From: Curvibacter delicatus NBRC 14919
GTDB taxonomy: Bacteria; Pseudomonadota; Gammaproteobacteria; Burkholderiales; Burkholderiaceae_C
Length of the DNA: 64,000 nt
Direction: 5' to 3'
NCBI RefSeq assembly: GCF_001592265.1
Contig: NZ_BCWP01000015.1
Span: 22,690 to 86,689 of the forward strand
The translations under genes and the position numbers were made by a program. Positions 1 through 10,240 of this stretch are shown here, piece by piece; within the stretch, counting starts at the first letter, position 1; every line of letters starts with the position of its first letter. The notes under the pieces were generated by a model. It was given only the letters and a program-made list of their open reading frames with translations, did not search any database and was not told the origin of the DNA.

Positions 1-184
1 GAGCACCGTTTCCGGCAACATCGCCAGCAGCATCGAGCAGCAACGCAGCAGCGTTTCCGGTGTGAACCTGGACGAAGAGGCCGCCAGGATGCTGCAGTAC
101 CAGCAGGCCTACCAGGCCTCCGGCAAGATGATGCAACTGGCCCAGAATATCTTTGATTCGCTGCTGCAAAGCCTGGGGCGTTGA
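1..184 (+). CDS. flgK: Flagellar hook-associated protein 1 (FlgK), C-terminal end
   Basis: Only the last 60 codons are in the window; the reading frame enters at base 2 and stops with TGA at 182-184. The end of the protein carries the FlgK/FlgE C-terminal signature: NLDEEAARMLQYQQAYQAS followed by a helix ending in LLQSLGR. FlgK sits at the junction between hook and filament, and this C-terminal helix packs into the D0 core of the rod-hook assembly. flgL follows after 25 bases, the usual flgK-flgL order, so the assignment rests on both motif and neighbour. The 5' part and promoter lie outside the window. Confidence 0.93.
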   Translation, partial: STVSGNIASSIEQQRSSVSGVNLDEEAARMLQYQQAYQASGKMMQLAQNIFDSLLQSLGR

Positions 185-209
185 CGAGAGACAGGACGAG
201 GATTGAAAC

Positions 210-1403
210 ATGACCATGCGACTGGGTAGCGCCAACGCCTATGACAACTCCCTGGCCAAATTGACCAGCCATCAGGCAGGTCTGTCCGAGCTGCAGGAAA
301 AGCTCACCGCGGGCAAGCGTGTGCTGCGCCCCAGCGACGACCCCACCGGCGCGGCGCAGGCCGAGCGGGCCATGACCCGGATCAGCCGCATCGAGGTCGA
401 GCAGCGCGCACTCAACGTCCAGAAGAACTCCATGGCCATGGCCGAGTCGACCCTGGGCAATGCCACCGAAACGCTGCAAAACATCCGCGACCTGGTGGTC
501 AGCGCCGGCAATGCCGGCTACACCAGCGTCAATCGCACCAGCATTGCGCAGCAGATCTCGGCCCTGCGCGACCAATTGTTCGGCTACGCCAACAAGGTGG
601 ACAGCAACGGCGTGCCACTCTTCGGCGGCTTGGGCAGCGCCAGCTCACCCTTCACGGATGCCGCCGCCGGCGTGACCTTCAACGGTGTTGCTGGGCAAAG
701 TGCCAGCTCGACGGTGGCGATTCCCAGCGCCATGGATGGCCAGGCCGTCTGGATGAATGTGCCCTCCGGCAATGGCGTGTTTGACGTTTCGCTGGGCGGT
801 GGCAACACCGGCACTGCGTGGACCGATGCCGGCCAGGTCGTCAACCCCTCCGCCGTGACAGGTGACAGCTACACAGTCACGTTCACCGTCGCGGCTGGCG
901 TCACCACCTACGCCGTCGTCAACAACACCACGACCGCCACCGTGGCCACCGGCCTCTACACCAAGGGCCAGTCGATCCAGTTCGGCGGCATGGCCGTGCG
1001 GGTGGACGGCGACCCGGCCAATGCTGACACGCTGGCCGTGGCACCCAGCACCACCACCAACGTCTTCAAGGTGATCGACAAGGCCATTGCCGGCATCAAC
1101 AACGCCAACAACAGCAACACGCTGAGCCAGGCCTTTACCAAGGCCCTGGCCGAGCTCGATACCGGCATGAATCGCATCCAGTCCGCCCGCGGCCTGGCCG
1201 GCGACATGCTCAACCGTGCCGACAGCATTGACAGCAACCAGCAGACCAAGTCCAACCAGCTCGAGACCGACCGCTCCCGCGCCGAGGACATGGACATGAT
1301 CAAGGGCATCTCGGACTTCCAGAACCAGCAGACCGGTTACGATGCGGCGCTGAAGACCTACGCACAGGTTCAACGCCTGTCCCTGTTCAACTACCTGGGG
1401 TAA
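210..1403 (+). CDS. flgL: Flagellar hook-associated protein 3 (FlgL)
   Basis: 397 residues. The N-terminus (MRLGSANAYDNSLAKL, then GKRVLRPSDDPTGAAQA at about 35-50) is the flagellin/FlgL D0-D1 coiled coil, and the C-terminal 90 residues (LETDRSRAEDMDMIKGISDFQNQQTGYDAALKT in part) are the matching helix. Residues about 140-270 form a Ser/Thr/Ala-rich middle domain, expected to be surface exposed and variable. FlgL is the second junction protein between hook and filament and leaves the cell by the flagellar type III export route. It lies 25 bases after flgK. FlgL rather than flagellin is favoured by the position after flgK. Confidence 0.93.
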   Translation: MTMRLGSANAYDNSLAKLTSHQAGLSELQEKLTAGKRVLRPSDDPTGAAQAERAMTRISRIEVEQRALNVQKNSMAMAESTLGNATETLQNIRDLVVSAGNAGYTSVNRTSIAQQISALRDQLFGYANKVDSNGVPLFGGLGSASSPFTDAAAGVTFNGVAGQSASSTVAIPSAMDGQAVWMNVPSGNGVFDVSLGGGNTGTAWTDAGQVVNPSAVTGDSYTVTFTVAAGVTTYAVVNNTTTATVATGLYTKGQSIQFGGMAVRVDGDPANADTLAVAPSTTTNVFKVIDKAIAGINNANNSNTLSQAFTKALAELDTGMNRIQSARGLAGDMLNRADSIDSNQQTKSNQLETDRSRAEDMDMIKGISDFQNQQTGYDAALKTYAQVQRLSLFNYLG

Positions 1404-1419
1404 AACCACCCGCCACGCC

Positions 1420-2664
1420 ATGGCCCAAACCGTTCTTGGCAACATCTCTCTGGGCTATCAGCTGCTGTGGAACCAGTTGCGCCAACCGGCGGCCGTGCGG
1501 CTCTTTGTCGACATCGATGCGGCGGTGCCGGTGGACGCCCAGCACCTGCTGGCCGCCTTGCGCGAGCAATGGCCGGAACAGGCCCCGGTGCTGCTGCTGG
1601 AGATCCACTCCGCCTCGCTGTTGAACGACATCCTGGAACACGGCACCGCCAGCGATCCCTGGGTGCAGGTGCCCGAAGCCTGGCTGGGCGATGCCGCCCT
1701 GGCGCAACGTGTGGAACACGCCCATGGGCGCGGCCTGCGGATGATCTGGTGCGGGGCACCTGGTCAACGTCCCGACCCCGCCATCAGTGAACGCTTCCAT
1801 AAAAGCATCATCAACCTCACGGCTGAGGAAGCTTTGCTGGGCCTGCGCGTCTCGTTGCAGACGCACCGCGATCATGATGGCGAGGCGCCGCTCAAGAGCC
1901 CGGTCGTGCCCGGCCAGATCTATGAGGCCATCGCCAATCGCGCACTGGCCGAGCATTGCCTGGACCAGCAAGGCGCCTGGGCCTTGACCGGTTGGCCGGT
2001 GGAAGATGTGCTGCACAGTTACCGGGAGCAACTGATCCAGCCGGGCCAGACCGCCATCGTGCGCCTGGTCGAAGCCATCGACGCTGACGTGGCGCTCGAC
2101 ACCATCGAACTCATCCTGAGCGAAGAGCCGCTGCTGGCCTACCATTTCCTGCGTTACGTGAACTCGGCCGGCCTGGGTCTGCGCAACGAAGTCGAGTCCA
2201 TCCGCCGCGGCCTGATGGTGCTGGGCTACTCGGTGCTCAAGGCCTGGCTGCTGGAACAGCTGCCGCACGCCGCCAGCGACCTGAACCTGCAGCCGGTCCG
2301 CACCACACTGGTCACGCGCGCCCACCTGCTGGAACACCTGCTGGATGCGGGCGAGGAAGACAACCTGCGGCGCGAGGTCTACCTCTGCGGCCTGCTGTCG
2401 CAGATCGACGTGCTGCTGGGCGAGCCGCTGGCCACCGCGCTGGAACGCCTGCCGCTGCCCGAGCGGATCCAGGCCGCACTGCTGCAGAACGACGGCCCCT
2501 ACGCGCCCTACCTCGCCATTGCCACGGCACTGGAATCCCCCAACACCCGTGCCACCCACACCTTGTGCAATGAGCACCAGATTGACATGGAAGAGGTCAA
2601 CCGCGCCTTGCTGCGCACCCTGTCGGCCATGTTGGCGCGCCCCGCGCGCGGCCTGCTGGCCTGA
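1420..2664 (+). CDS. HDOD-domain protein, probable degenerate EAL-HDOD signalling protein
   Basis: 414 residues, 16 bases after flgL. The C-terminal half (about 200-400) is an HDOD domain: DVALDTIELILSEEPLLAYH, then FLRYVNSAG and IRRGLMVLGYSVLKAWL are typical of this non-catalytic relative of HD-GYP. The N-terminal 190 residues have the length and hydrophobic pattern of a degenerate EAL domain (YuxH-like layout), but I see no intact EAL catalytic motif. Proteins of this type act as signalling adaptors in motility and c-di-GMP circuits. Proximity to flgL suggests it is co-transcribed with late flagellar genes; its partner is unknown. Confidence 0.75.
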   Translation: MAQTVLGNISLGYQLLWNQLRQPAAVRLFVDIDAAVPVDAQHLLAALREQWPEQAPVLLLEIHSASLLNDILEHGTASDPWVQVPEAWLGDAALAQRVEHAHGRGLRMIWCGAPGQRPDPAISERFHKSIINLTAEEALLGLRVSLQTHRDHDGEAPLKSPVVPGQIYEAIANRALAEHCLDQQGAWALTGWPVEDVLHSYREQLIQPGQTAIVRLVEAIDADVALDTIELILSEEPLLAYHFLRYVNSAGLGLRNEVESIRRGLMVLGYSVLKAWLLEQLPHAASDLNLQPVRTTLVTRAHLLEHLLDAGEEDNLRREVYLCGLLSQIDVLLGEPLATALERLPLPERIQAALLQNDGPYAPYLAIATALESPNTRATHTLCNEHQIDMEEVNRALLRTLSAMLARPARGLLA

Positions 2665-2670
2665 GCCAGC

Positions 2671-2688
2671 GGCCGGACTTCTCCGGCC
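2671..2688 (+). terminator. Short GC-rich hairpin after the HDOD gene
   Basis: GGCCGGA and TCCGGCC form a perfect 7-bp stem with a CTTC loop, starting 6 bases after the stop codon. There is no U tract, so it may be a weak or Rho-assisted terminator, or only an mRNA 3' end structure. Confidence 0.35.
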
Positions 2689-2745
2689 ATGGTGCCGGCA
2701 CACCGCCGCGCGGCCAGCGCGTGAAAGCACGGTAGAGTGAAGCCC

Positions 2746-3693
2746 ATGCCCCGCCCGCCGAACCCTGCTCCCCATCTCCGCCAAGGCCTCTGGCTCGGCC
2801 TGCTGGGCGTTGCCATCTTCGCGCTCACCCTGCCCATGACGCGCTTGGCCACCGGCACGCCTGATGCGCCCCAGTTGTCGGGCCTGTTCATTGCACTCGG
2901 CCGCGCCGCCGTGGCGGCCGCCCTGTCTGCCGTCCTGCTGCTTGTCATGCGCGCGCCCTGGCCCACGGCGGAAGACTGGCGTGCCCTGGTCCTCGTGGCG
3001 CTGGGCGTGGTGTTCGGTTTTCCCCTCTGCACCTCGCTGGCGATGCGTCACGTGGAAGCGGTGCACGCCAGCGTCATCTTGGGCGTGCTGCCGCTGGCCA
3101 CCGCCGCCGTGGGTGCCTGGCTGCACCGGCAGCAGCCCTCGGCCGGCTTCTGGTTGTTCGCCGTGGTGGGCGCGGCACTGGTCATGGTGTTTGCCATGCT
3201 GCGTTCGGGTGCCAGCAGCCTGACCCTGCAAGCCGCCGACCTCCTGCTGCTGGCCGGCATGCTGTGCGCAGCCGTCGGTTATGGTTTTGGTGCCCGATTG
3301 GCCAACCGCATGCCGGCCGAGCACGTGATCTGCTGGGCCCTGCTGCTGGCGCTGCCCGTCACGCTGCCGCTGACCCTCTGGACCTGGCCGGCCACACCGG
3401 TCCGTCCCGCCGCCTGGGGCGGCTTTGCCTACATGGCGCTGTTCTCCATGTGGCTGGGCTTCTTCGCCTGGTACCGTGGCCTGTCGCTCGGAGGTACTGT
3501 GCGCGTGAGCCAGCTGCAGCTGCTGCAACCCTTTCTCTCCATGCTGTTTGCCGTGCCGCTGCTGGGCGAAACACTCGACGTCATGACCCTCGGCTTCGGC
3601 CTGGCCGTGATGGTCGTGGTGTTCGCCGGGCGCAAAATGCCTGTGTCCGCTGCCCGACACCACCCTCTCGATCAAGAAGGAACCACCCCATGA
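2746..3693 (+). CDS. EamA/DMT-superfamily exporter
   Basis: About 315 residues with ten hydrophobic segments in two repeated halves, the DMT (RhaT/EamA) pattern. Both halves end with transporter motifs such as EAVHASVILGVLPLATA and VSQLQLLQPFLSMLFAVPLLGE. An in-frame GTG at 2737 is possible, but ATG 2746 is preferred because no stronger ribosome site favours the GTG. Such exporters export amino acids or other metabolites across the inner membrane. The stop codon overlaps the start of the aminotransferase (ATGA at 3690-3693), so the two are translationally coupled and the exported substrate may relate to that enzyme. The substrate is not predictable. Confidence 0.85.
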   Translation: MPRPPNPAPHLRQGLWLGLLGVAIFALTLPMTRLATGTPDAPQLSGLFIALGRAAVAAALSAVLLLVMRAPWPTAEDWRALVLVALGVVFGFPLCTSLAMRHVEAVHASVILGVLPLATAAVGAWLHRQQPSAGFWLFAVVGAALVMVFAMLRSGASSLTLQAADLLLLAGMLCAAVGYGFGARLANRMPAEHVICWALLLALPVTLPLTLWTWPATPVRPAAWGGFAYMALFSMWLGFFAWYRGLSLGGTVRVSQLQLLQPFLSMLFAVPLLGETLDVMTLGFGLAVMVVVFAGRKMPVSAARHHPLDQEGTTP

Positions 3694-4886
3694 ATCCGAG
3701 TGCCCCGCACACCCCATCGCCCTGGGTGCTGGCCGCACGTGCCGAAAAAATGAACCCCTCGGTGTTGCGCGAACTGCTCAAGGTCACCGAACGCCCGGGC
3801 ATCATCAGCTTTGCCGGCGGACTGCCCTCGCCCAAAACCTTCCCGGTCGACGAATTTGCCGCGGCCTGCACCAAGGTGCTGCGCGACGATGCCGCCGCGG
3901 CGCTGCAATACGCCGCCAGCGAAGGCTATGGCCCGCTGCGCGAGATGGTGGCCGCCTCCCTGCCCTGGCCGGTCGATCCGTCCCAGGTGCTCATCACCAC
4001 CGGCTCGCAGCAAGGCCTGGACCTGGCCGCCAAGGTGCTGATCGACCAGGGCAGTCGCATCCTGGTGGAAACACCCACCTACCTCGGCGCCCTGCAGGCC
4101 TTCGCCCCCATGGAGCCGCAGGTGCAGAGCGTGGCCAGTGACGACGAAGGCGTGGACATCACCGCGCTGCGCCAGGCCCAGGCGGCCGGCACGCCGGCGC
4201 GTTTTTTGTACGTGCTGCCCAACTTCCAGAACCCGACAGGGCGCACCCTGAGCGAAGCCCGGCGCGTGGCGCTCTCCGCCTGTGCGGCCGAGCTGGGCCT
4301 GCCGCTGATCGAGGACAACCCCTATGGCGAGCTCTGGTTCGACACCCCACCGCCGGCACCATTAACTGCGCGCAACCCCGACGGCTGCCTCTACCTCGGC
4401 TCGTTTTCCAAGGTGCTGGCACCCAGTTTGCGCTTGGGCTTCGTGGTGGCGCCCAAAGCCCTCTTCCCCAAGCTGCTGCAGGCCAAGCAGGCGGCCGACC
4501 TGCACAGCCCCGGATTCAACCAGCGCGTGGTGGCCGAGGTCATGAAGGATGGCTTCCTTGACCGCCACGTGCCGCGCATCCGCGCGCTGTACAAGGCGCA
4601 GCGCGACGTCATGCTGGCCGCACTCGCGCAGCACATGCCTCCCGAGGTGACATGGAACCAGCCCGACGGCGGCATGTTCCTCTGGGCCTGCCTGCCGCAA
4701 GGCATGGACACGGCAGCGCTGCTGCCCAAGGCGGTCGACAAGGGCGTTGCCTTTGTGCCGGGCGCTGCGTTTTATGCCGACCTGGCCGACCCACGCACGC
4801 TGCGCCTGTCCTTCGTCACCGCCAGCGAGCAGGAGATCCAGCAAGGCGTGACCGCCCTGGCCGCCGTCATCCGGGAGAACATGTGA
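3690..4886 (+). CDS. PLP-dependent aminotransferase, class I/II (2-aminoadipate/MocR-type fold)
   Basis: 398 residues. The sequence GSFSKVLAPSLRLGFV places the PLP-binding lysine at K241. NFQNPTGRTLS and EDNPYGEL are the class I substrate- and cofactor-binding motifs, and the start ISFAGGLPSPKTFP is typical of the LysN/aminoadipate aminotransferase subgroup. It likely transfers an amino group between an amino acid and 2-oxoglutarate in the cytoplasm. It is the middle gene of an overlapping set (exporter, aminotransferase, PhzF), with ATGA before it and TGATG after it. The exact amino acid substrate is not shown by the sequence. No helix-turn-helix domain precedes it, so it is not a MocR regulator. 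Confidence 0.88.
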   Translation: MNPSAPHTPSPWVLAARAEKMNPSVLRELLKVTERPGIISFAGGLPSPKTFPVDEFAAACTKVLRDDAAAALQYAASEGYGPLREMVAASLPWPVDPSQVLITTGSQQGLDLAAKVLIDQGSRILVETPTYLGALQAFAPMEPQVQSVASDDEGVDITALRQAQAAGTPARFLYVLPNFQNPTGRTLSEARRVALSACAAELGLPLIEDNPYGELWFDTPPPAPLTARNPDGCLYLGSFSKVLAPSLRLGFVVAPKALFPKLLQAKQAADLHSPGFNQRVVAEVMKDGFLDRHVPRIRALYKAQRDVMLAALAQHMPPEVTWNQPDGGMFLWACLPQGMDTAALLPKAVDKGVAFVPGAAFYADLADPRTLRLSFVTASEQEIQQGVTALAAVIRENM

Positions 4887-5818
4887 TGAGCGCTACGCAC
4901 CGCCAACGCCCCTTCAAGCAGGTTGACGTGTTCACCGCCACGCCCTACTACGGCAACCCATTGGCCGTGGTGCTCGACGGCAGCGGCCTGAGCGATGACG
5001 AGATGCAGCGTTTCGCGCGCTGGACCAACCTGTCGGAAACCACCTTCGTGCTGCCACCCACACAAGCCGGCGCCGACTACCGGGTGCGCATCTTCACACC
5101 CGGCACCGAACTGCCCTTTGCCGGCCACCCGACACTGGGCAGCTGCCATGCCTGGCTGGAAGCCGGAGGAAAACCCAGGCAAACGGAGGTGATCGTGCAG
5201 GAATGCGCCGTGGGCCTGGTGTCGATCCGCCGTGCCGGCCACCACCTGGCCTTTGCCGCGCCGCCGCTCCAGCGCAGCACACCGACACCCGAGTTGCTGG
5301 CCCTGGTGGCGCAGGCGCTCGGCATCCGTACGGACCAGATCCGCGCCGCCCAGCATCTGGACAACGGCCCGCAGTGGCTGGGCCTGCTGCTGGACAGCAC
5401 CGACACCGTGCTGGCACTGGAGCCGGATCACCAGGCGCTCAAGGACTTGAAGCAAAAAGTAGGGGTTTGCGCCGTCGAATCTGGGCAATCAGCTATAAAT
5501 TTAATAGCAAAATCAAGCCGTGAGGCACGCGCCTTTGCCGAGCACGCGGCCGACGCCCCGCAACAGGCCGCAGCGGACCTGGAGGTGCGCGCCTTCGCCG
5601 CGCCGGTGGGCATCCCGGAAGACCCGGTCACCGGCAGCCTCAACGCCAGCCTGGCGCAGTGGTTGATGGCCGAGGGCCACCTGCCCACGCGCTACGTCGC
5701 CTCGCAAGGCACCTGCCTGGGCCGCGCCGGACGCGTGCAACTGGAGCGCGATGCCAGCGGCCAGGTCTGGGTCGGCGGCCAGGTGGTGACCTGCATCGAT
5801 GGCCATGTGCAGTTGTGA
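4886..5818 (+). CDS. PhzF-family isomerase/epimerase
   Basis: 310 residues, start codon overlapping the previous stop (TGATG at 4884-4888). The N-terminus FKQVDVFTATPYYGNPLAVV and the LSETTFVLPP loop (conserved Glu at about 51) define the PhzF fold, and the second half has PVGIPEDPVTGSLNASLAQW. PhzF proteins are cofactor-free and isomerise or epimerise small acids; the real substrate here is unknown. At residues about 189-212 the otherwise GC-rich gene contains an AT-rich insertion that reads through without a frameshift and matches the dispersed repeat of this genome. It lies between the two lobes, where it may be tolerated as a loop. Confidence 0.85.
   Translation: MSATHRQRPFKQVDVFTATPYYGNPLAVVLDGSGLSDDEMQRFARWTNLSETTFVLPPTQAGADYRVRIFTPGTELPFAGHPTLGSCHAWLEAGGKPRQTEVIVQECAVGLVSIRRAGHHLAFAAPPLQRSTPTPELLALVAQALGIRTDQIRAAQHLDNGPQWLGLLLDSTDTVLALEPDHQALKDLKQKVGVCAVESGQSAINLIAKSSREARAFAEHAADAPQQAAADLEVRAFAAPVGIPEDPVTGSLNASLAQWLMAEGHLPTRYVASQGTCLGRAGRVQLERDASGQVWVGGQVVTCIDGHVQL
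5451..5520 (+). repeat. Dispersed GCTAT-type short repeat inside the PhzF gene
   Basis: Read on the minus strand, this piece contains TTGCTATTAAATTTATAGCTG followed further on by GGCGCAAA, the same architecture as the other TGATAGCTG repeats in this window. It is much richer in A+T than the gene around it and stays in frame. Confidence 0.6.
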
Positions 5819-5849
5819 GTCCTCAAACGCGTCGGCACCAGGCCCATCA

Positions 5850-5903
5850 CTCCTGATTTGATAGCTGGCGTCGCACGAGCGACAAGGGTCAGGGGCATTT
5901 TTT
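5850..5903 (+). repeat. Dispersed TTTGATAGCTG short repeat upstream of the phosphatase gene
   Basis: CTCCTGATTTGATAGCTGG starts the element, and it ends near GGCATTTTTTGCC. The first 19 bases match the copy at 16490 with one difference (CTCCTGTTTTGATAGCTG). It fills most of the 100-base gap before the phosphatase gene and may carry or replace its promoter region. Confidence 0.6.
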
Positions 5904-5918
5904 GCCACAATTTCTTGC

Positions 5919-6614
5919 ATGGGAACCCTTTACCTCGTACGCCACGGCCAGGCCTCATTTGGCGAACAGGACTATGACCGCCTGAGCGAACTCGGCCACA
6001 AGCAGAGCGTACGCCTGGGGCAATACTGGCGCGAGCGCGGCATGACGTTCGACGCGGTCATCACCGGCACGTTGCGCCGCCATGCACAGACCTGGGCCGG
6101 CATTGCCGAGGGCCTGGGGCTGGCCCACCCGCAGGACGCCGCGGCCCACGCCAGCACTGCCTTGCTGTGGCCCGGCCTGAACGAGTACGACAGCGAAGCG
6201 GTGATCGCCACCATCCACCCGCACAAGCTGCAGAAGCCGGACACCCCCGAGCTGTACCGCCACCACTTCCGCCTGCTGCGCGACGGCCTGACGCAGTGGA
6301 TGAACGGCGTGGTCAGCCCCAAGGGCATGCCAAGCTACAACGAGTTCAAGGCCGGCGTCACCAGCGCGCTCGACCATGTGCGGCAGAACTTCGAGGGCAA
6401 TGTGCTGATTGTCTCCAGCGGGGGGCCGATCGCCACCGCCGTGGGCCACGTGCTGGGCACCACGCCCGAGACCACGATTGAACTCAATATGCGCATCCGC
6501 AACAGCGCGGTGACCGAGTTCATCTTCAACCCGAAGCGCCACACCCTGCTGAGCTACAACACCCTGCCGCACCTGGACCAGCCCGCGCTGGCGGACTGGA
6601 TCACCTCTGCCTGA
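5919..6614 (+). CDS. Histidine phosphatase (phosphoglycerate mutase-like) family protein
   Basis: 231 residues. LYLVRHGQASFG at the N-terminus is the RHG motif with the phosphorylated histidine at H9. In this superfamily a second histidine normally sits in a strand-turn motif near the C-terminus; here the corresponding segment reads VLIVSSGGPIATAVGHVLG, with SSGG in place of the usual histidine. The enzyme may therefore use a variant mechanism or have lost activity. It is likely cytoplasmic, as no signal peptide is visible. It stands alone after a short gap with a repeat and is convergent with the PilZ gene. Its substrate cannot be assigned. Confidence 0.8.
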   Translation: MGTLYLVRHGQASFGEQDYDRLSELGHKQSVRLGQYWRERGMTFDAVITGTLRRHAQTWAGIAEGLGLAHPQDAAAHASTALLWPGLNEYDSEAVIATIHPHKLQKPDTPELYRHHFRLLRDGLTQWMNGVVSPKGMPSYNEFKAGVTSALDHVRQNFEGNVLIVSSGGPIATAVGHVLGTTPETTIELNMRIRNSAVTEFIFNPKRHTLLSYNTLPHLDQPALADWITSA

Positions 6615-6635
6615 CAAGCAGGCGCTAGGCGACGC

Positions 6636-7070
6636 TCAGGCGCTGCCGATCAGCATTGCCAGCTCACGCCCCAGCAGCGCCGGGTCTTGGGCATTGCGCT
6701 CGATGAGCTGGCGCAGATGCGTCACGCTGTCGAGGTCGATGTGCGTGCACTGCAGCCCCAGCTGGCTGCCCTGCACACGCGCCACCACGATGTCCATGGC
6801 AATGAAGGTAGTGGACGACAGCATGAGGCGCAGACGACCGTGCGTGCCCACAGGGCAGCGCAGTACCGAGCCCATGTCCACCAGCGCACCTTTGAGCGAG
6901 ACGTCGAGCAACTGCACCTCACGCATCCGCCCGCTCAGGTTGAGCCGGGCCGGGGCCTGGAAGACCATGCGCAGAAAGCGCCGGTAAGCCAGCGGCCGGG
7001 CCAGCACCGGCAGCACCTCGACAGGCTCAACCGGCTTGGCAACAACGGGTTTCTTCCAGAATTTCCACAT
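6636..7070 (-). CDS. PilZ-domain protein
   Basis: About 144 residues from ATG 7070 (MWKFWKKPVV). A longer frame to 7190 exists, but its extra residues are Cys-rich and unlike a PilZ start. The PilZ pattern is partly visible: RMVFQAPARLNL, then LLDVSLKGALVDM (the DxSxxG motif that contacts c-di-GMP). The classical RxxxR arginine pair is not obvious. The C-terminal block IDLDSVTHLRQLIERN is nearly identical to that of the second PilZ gene at 42395-42778. It is expected to bind c-di-GMP or to serve as a PilZ adaptor for motility or surface functions. It diverges from the sigma-54 activator gene. Confidence 0.8.
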   Translation of the reverse strand: MWKFWKKPVVAKPVEPVEVLPVLARPLAYRRFLRMVFQAPARLNLSGRMREVQLLDVSLKGALVDMGSVLRCPVGTHGRLRLMLSSTTFIAMDIVVARVQGSQLGLQCTHIDLDSVTHLRQLIERNAQDPALLGRELAMLIGSA

Positions 7071-7168
7071 GGGGCATGAACAGCGCAGGGCGACCAGCGC
7101 AGACCATACCATGAGGCACTTGGCGGCGGCTGACATCAAGCAGGCCAGCTTCTTGCTTGTGTCCGTCC

Positions 7169-8800
<1,632 letters not shown>

Positions 8801-8834
8801 AACCCCGGCACCCTTCTGCGCCCGTGCGCGACTG

Positions 8835-9641
8835 CTACTGGTGGTGGACCGCTGGCACGACGGGTGAGCGCAACAACAAGGCGAACAGCTCGTTGCGGAA
8901 ATGGATGCCCAGGCGGGCAAAAGCGCGGTTGCGGTAGGTCTTGACGCTCGGCAGGCTCAAGCCCAGATCGCTCGCAATGCCGTCCTGCGTCATGCCGGTC
9001 AACAGCCGGGCGCAGACGTCCAGCTCGCGCGGCGTCAGCGCCGGGTTGAGCTGGCGCAGGCGCTGCTGCCAAGCCGCCAGCGGGTCGGTGACCGGCGGCG
9101 GACTCGACAAGGCGATGTGTTTCTTGGCCAGGGCCAGCAGTGCCGGCGCCATGTCGGCAAAACCGGCCACCTGCTGGTCGCTAAACGGCCGCTGGTGCTG
9201 GTGGCGGTAGAAGTTGAGCGCCAGCAGCGACGCCCCGGTCTGCTGCACCACCGACACGCGTTCCGCCACACCATGCGCCTCGTACACCCGGGCCCGGTGC
9301 TGCACCGGCACCTCCTGCGCCGTGATGTGGCACAGCAGTGGCGTGTCGCCGGCGCTGTCATGCACCAGGGTCTGGTCGCTCAGGTAGGGGCCGGAGAGGT
9401 AGGCGCGCCAGCAGTCGCGCGTGGTGTCCGGCACGCCGAAGCTGCCCGACATGAACAGCTGCGGCACACAACTGTGGCCGGTCTGGTAGATCGAGAACGA
9501 CGCGGCCGGCACCACCGGGTTCAGCCCTTCCAGCAGGGCTGACGTGAAGCGCGGCTGGCCCAGCTGGCCGATCAGGTCCGCCAGCACGTGCGCGTAGCAG
9601 CCCGTGCTGCTGGCGCTGGCCGCAGGTGTCCATTTCCTCAT
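8835..9641 (-). CDS. LuxR-family transcriptional regulator
   Basis: 268 residues. The C-terminus (about 205-262) is a LuxR/GerE helix-turn-helix: LTPRELDVCARLLTGMTQDG, then LGLSLPSVKTYRNRAFARLG. The N-terminal 190 residues show no receiver domain and are a possible ligand-sensing region of unknown type. The start ATG 9641 is followed by a basic N-terminus (MRKW). It diverges from the DUF3237 gene with a gap of only 73 bases, so it may control that gene and the binding protein after it. No inducer can be inferred. Confidence 0.85.
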   Translation of the reverse strand: MRKWTPAASASSTGCYAHVLADLIGQLGQPRFTSALLEGLNPVVPAASFSIYQTGHSCVPQLFMSGSFGVPDTTRDCWRAYLSGPYLSDQTLVHDSAGDTPLLCHITAQEVPVQHRARVYEAHGVAERVSVVQQTGASLLALNFYRHQHQRPFSDQQVAGFADMAPALLALAKKHIALSSPPPVTDPLAAWQQRLRQLNPALTPRELDVCARLLTGMTQDGIASDLGLSLPSVKTYRNRAFARLGIHFRNELFALLLRSPVVPAVHHQ

Positions 9642-9714
9642 CGCTTGTCTCTCTCTTTTCTTGTCATCTTAAGGGATGACAACCCTTCACGTCGAGCCGC
9701 CTTAAGCTGCCGCC

Positions 9715-10182
9715 ATGCTGAACCTGCCACAACCCGCACTCGAATTTTTTGTCGATCTGTCCGTCACGGTGGACAAACCCCAGGAGGTCGGCCAGACCGT
9801 GCACGGCATGCGCCGCCTGATCCCGATCCTGGGCGGGCAGGCGCAGGGCCAGGGCTGGACGGCGCGTGTGCTGCCCGGCGGCGCCGACTTCCAGCTCATC
9901 GTCACCCCGCGCCTGGCCGAGCTGGACGCCCGCTACGTGCTGGAGACCGATGCCGGCGACCTGATCTATGTGCAGAACCGGGCCGTGCGCGTGGCGCCGC
10001 CGGAGCTCACCGCCCGGCTTATCCGCGGCGAGCCGGTGGACCCGCAGCTGATCTATTTCCGCTGCAGCCCGAGCTTCGAAACTGCTTCGCCCGCGCTGGG
10101 CTGGATCAGCGAACGCCTGTTCATCGGCACCGGCGCGCGGCACCCGGACCGCGTCGAAATGAAGTTGTTTGCCGTGGCCTGA
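9715..10182 (+). CDS. DUF3237-family protein
   Basis: 155 residues. The pattern VDLSVTVDKPQEVGQT, RRLIPILGG and DLIYVQNRAVR, then LIYFRCSPSFETASPALGWI, fits DUF3237, a small beta-barrel family of unknown function often found beside catabolic genes. No signal peptide is visible. It sits between a divergent LuxR regulator and a Bug-type binding protein, which suggests the three belong to one catabolic or uptake unit. Confidence 0.8.
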   Translation: MLNLPQPALEFFVDLSVTVDKPQEVGQTVHGMRRLIPILGGQAQGQGWTARVLPGGADFQLIVTPRLAELDARYVLETDAGDLIYVQNRAVRVAPPELTARLIRGEPVDPQLIYFRCSPSFETASPALGWISERLFIGTGARHPDRVEMKLFAVA

Positions 10183-10240
10183 GCCACAGCAGCCCTCTAC
10201 CGGCATCCCCCTTTTTCATAACAAAACTGGAGACACCCCC

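Noticed and set aside
1387..3738. A 783-codon minus-strand open frame across flgL end, HDOD and exporter genes
   Set aside because: It is the mirror of well-supported plus-strand genes; composition is His/Gln/Gly-rich with no recognisable domain, typical of shadow frames in GC-rich DNA.
5451..5520. A frameshift or pseudogene in the PhzF gene
   Set aside because: The AT-rich insertion keeps the frame and both PhzF halves are intact.
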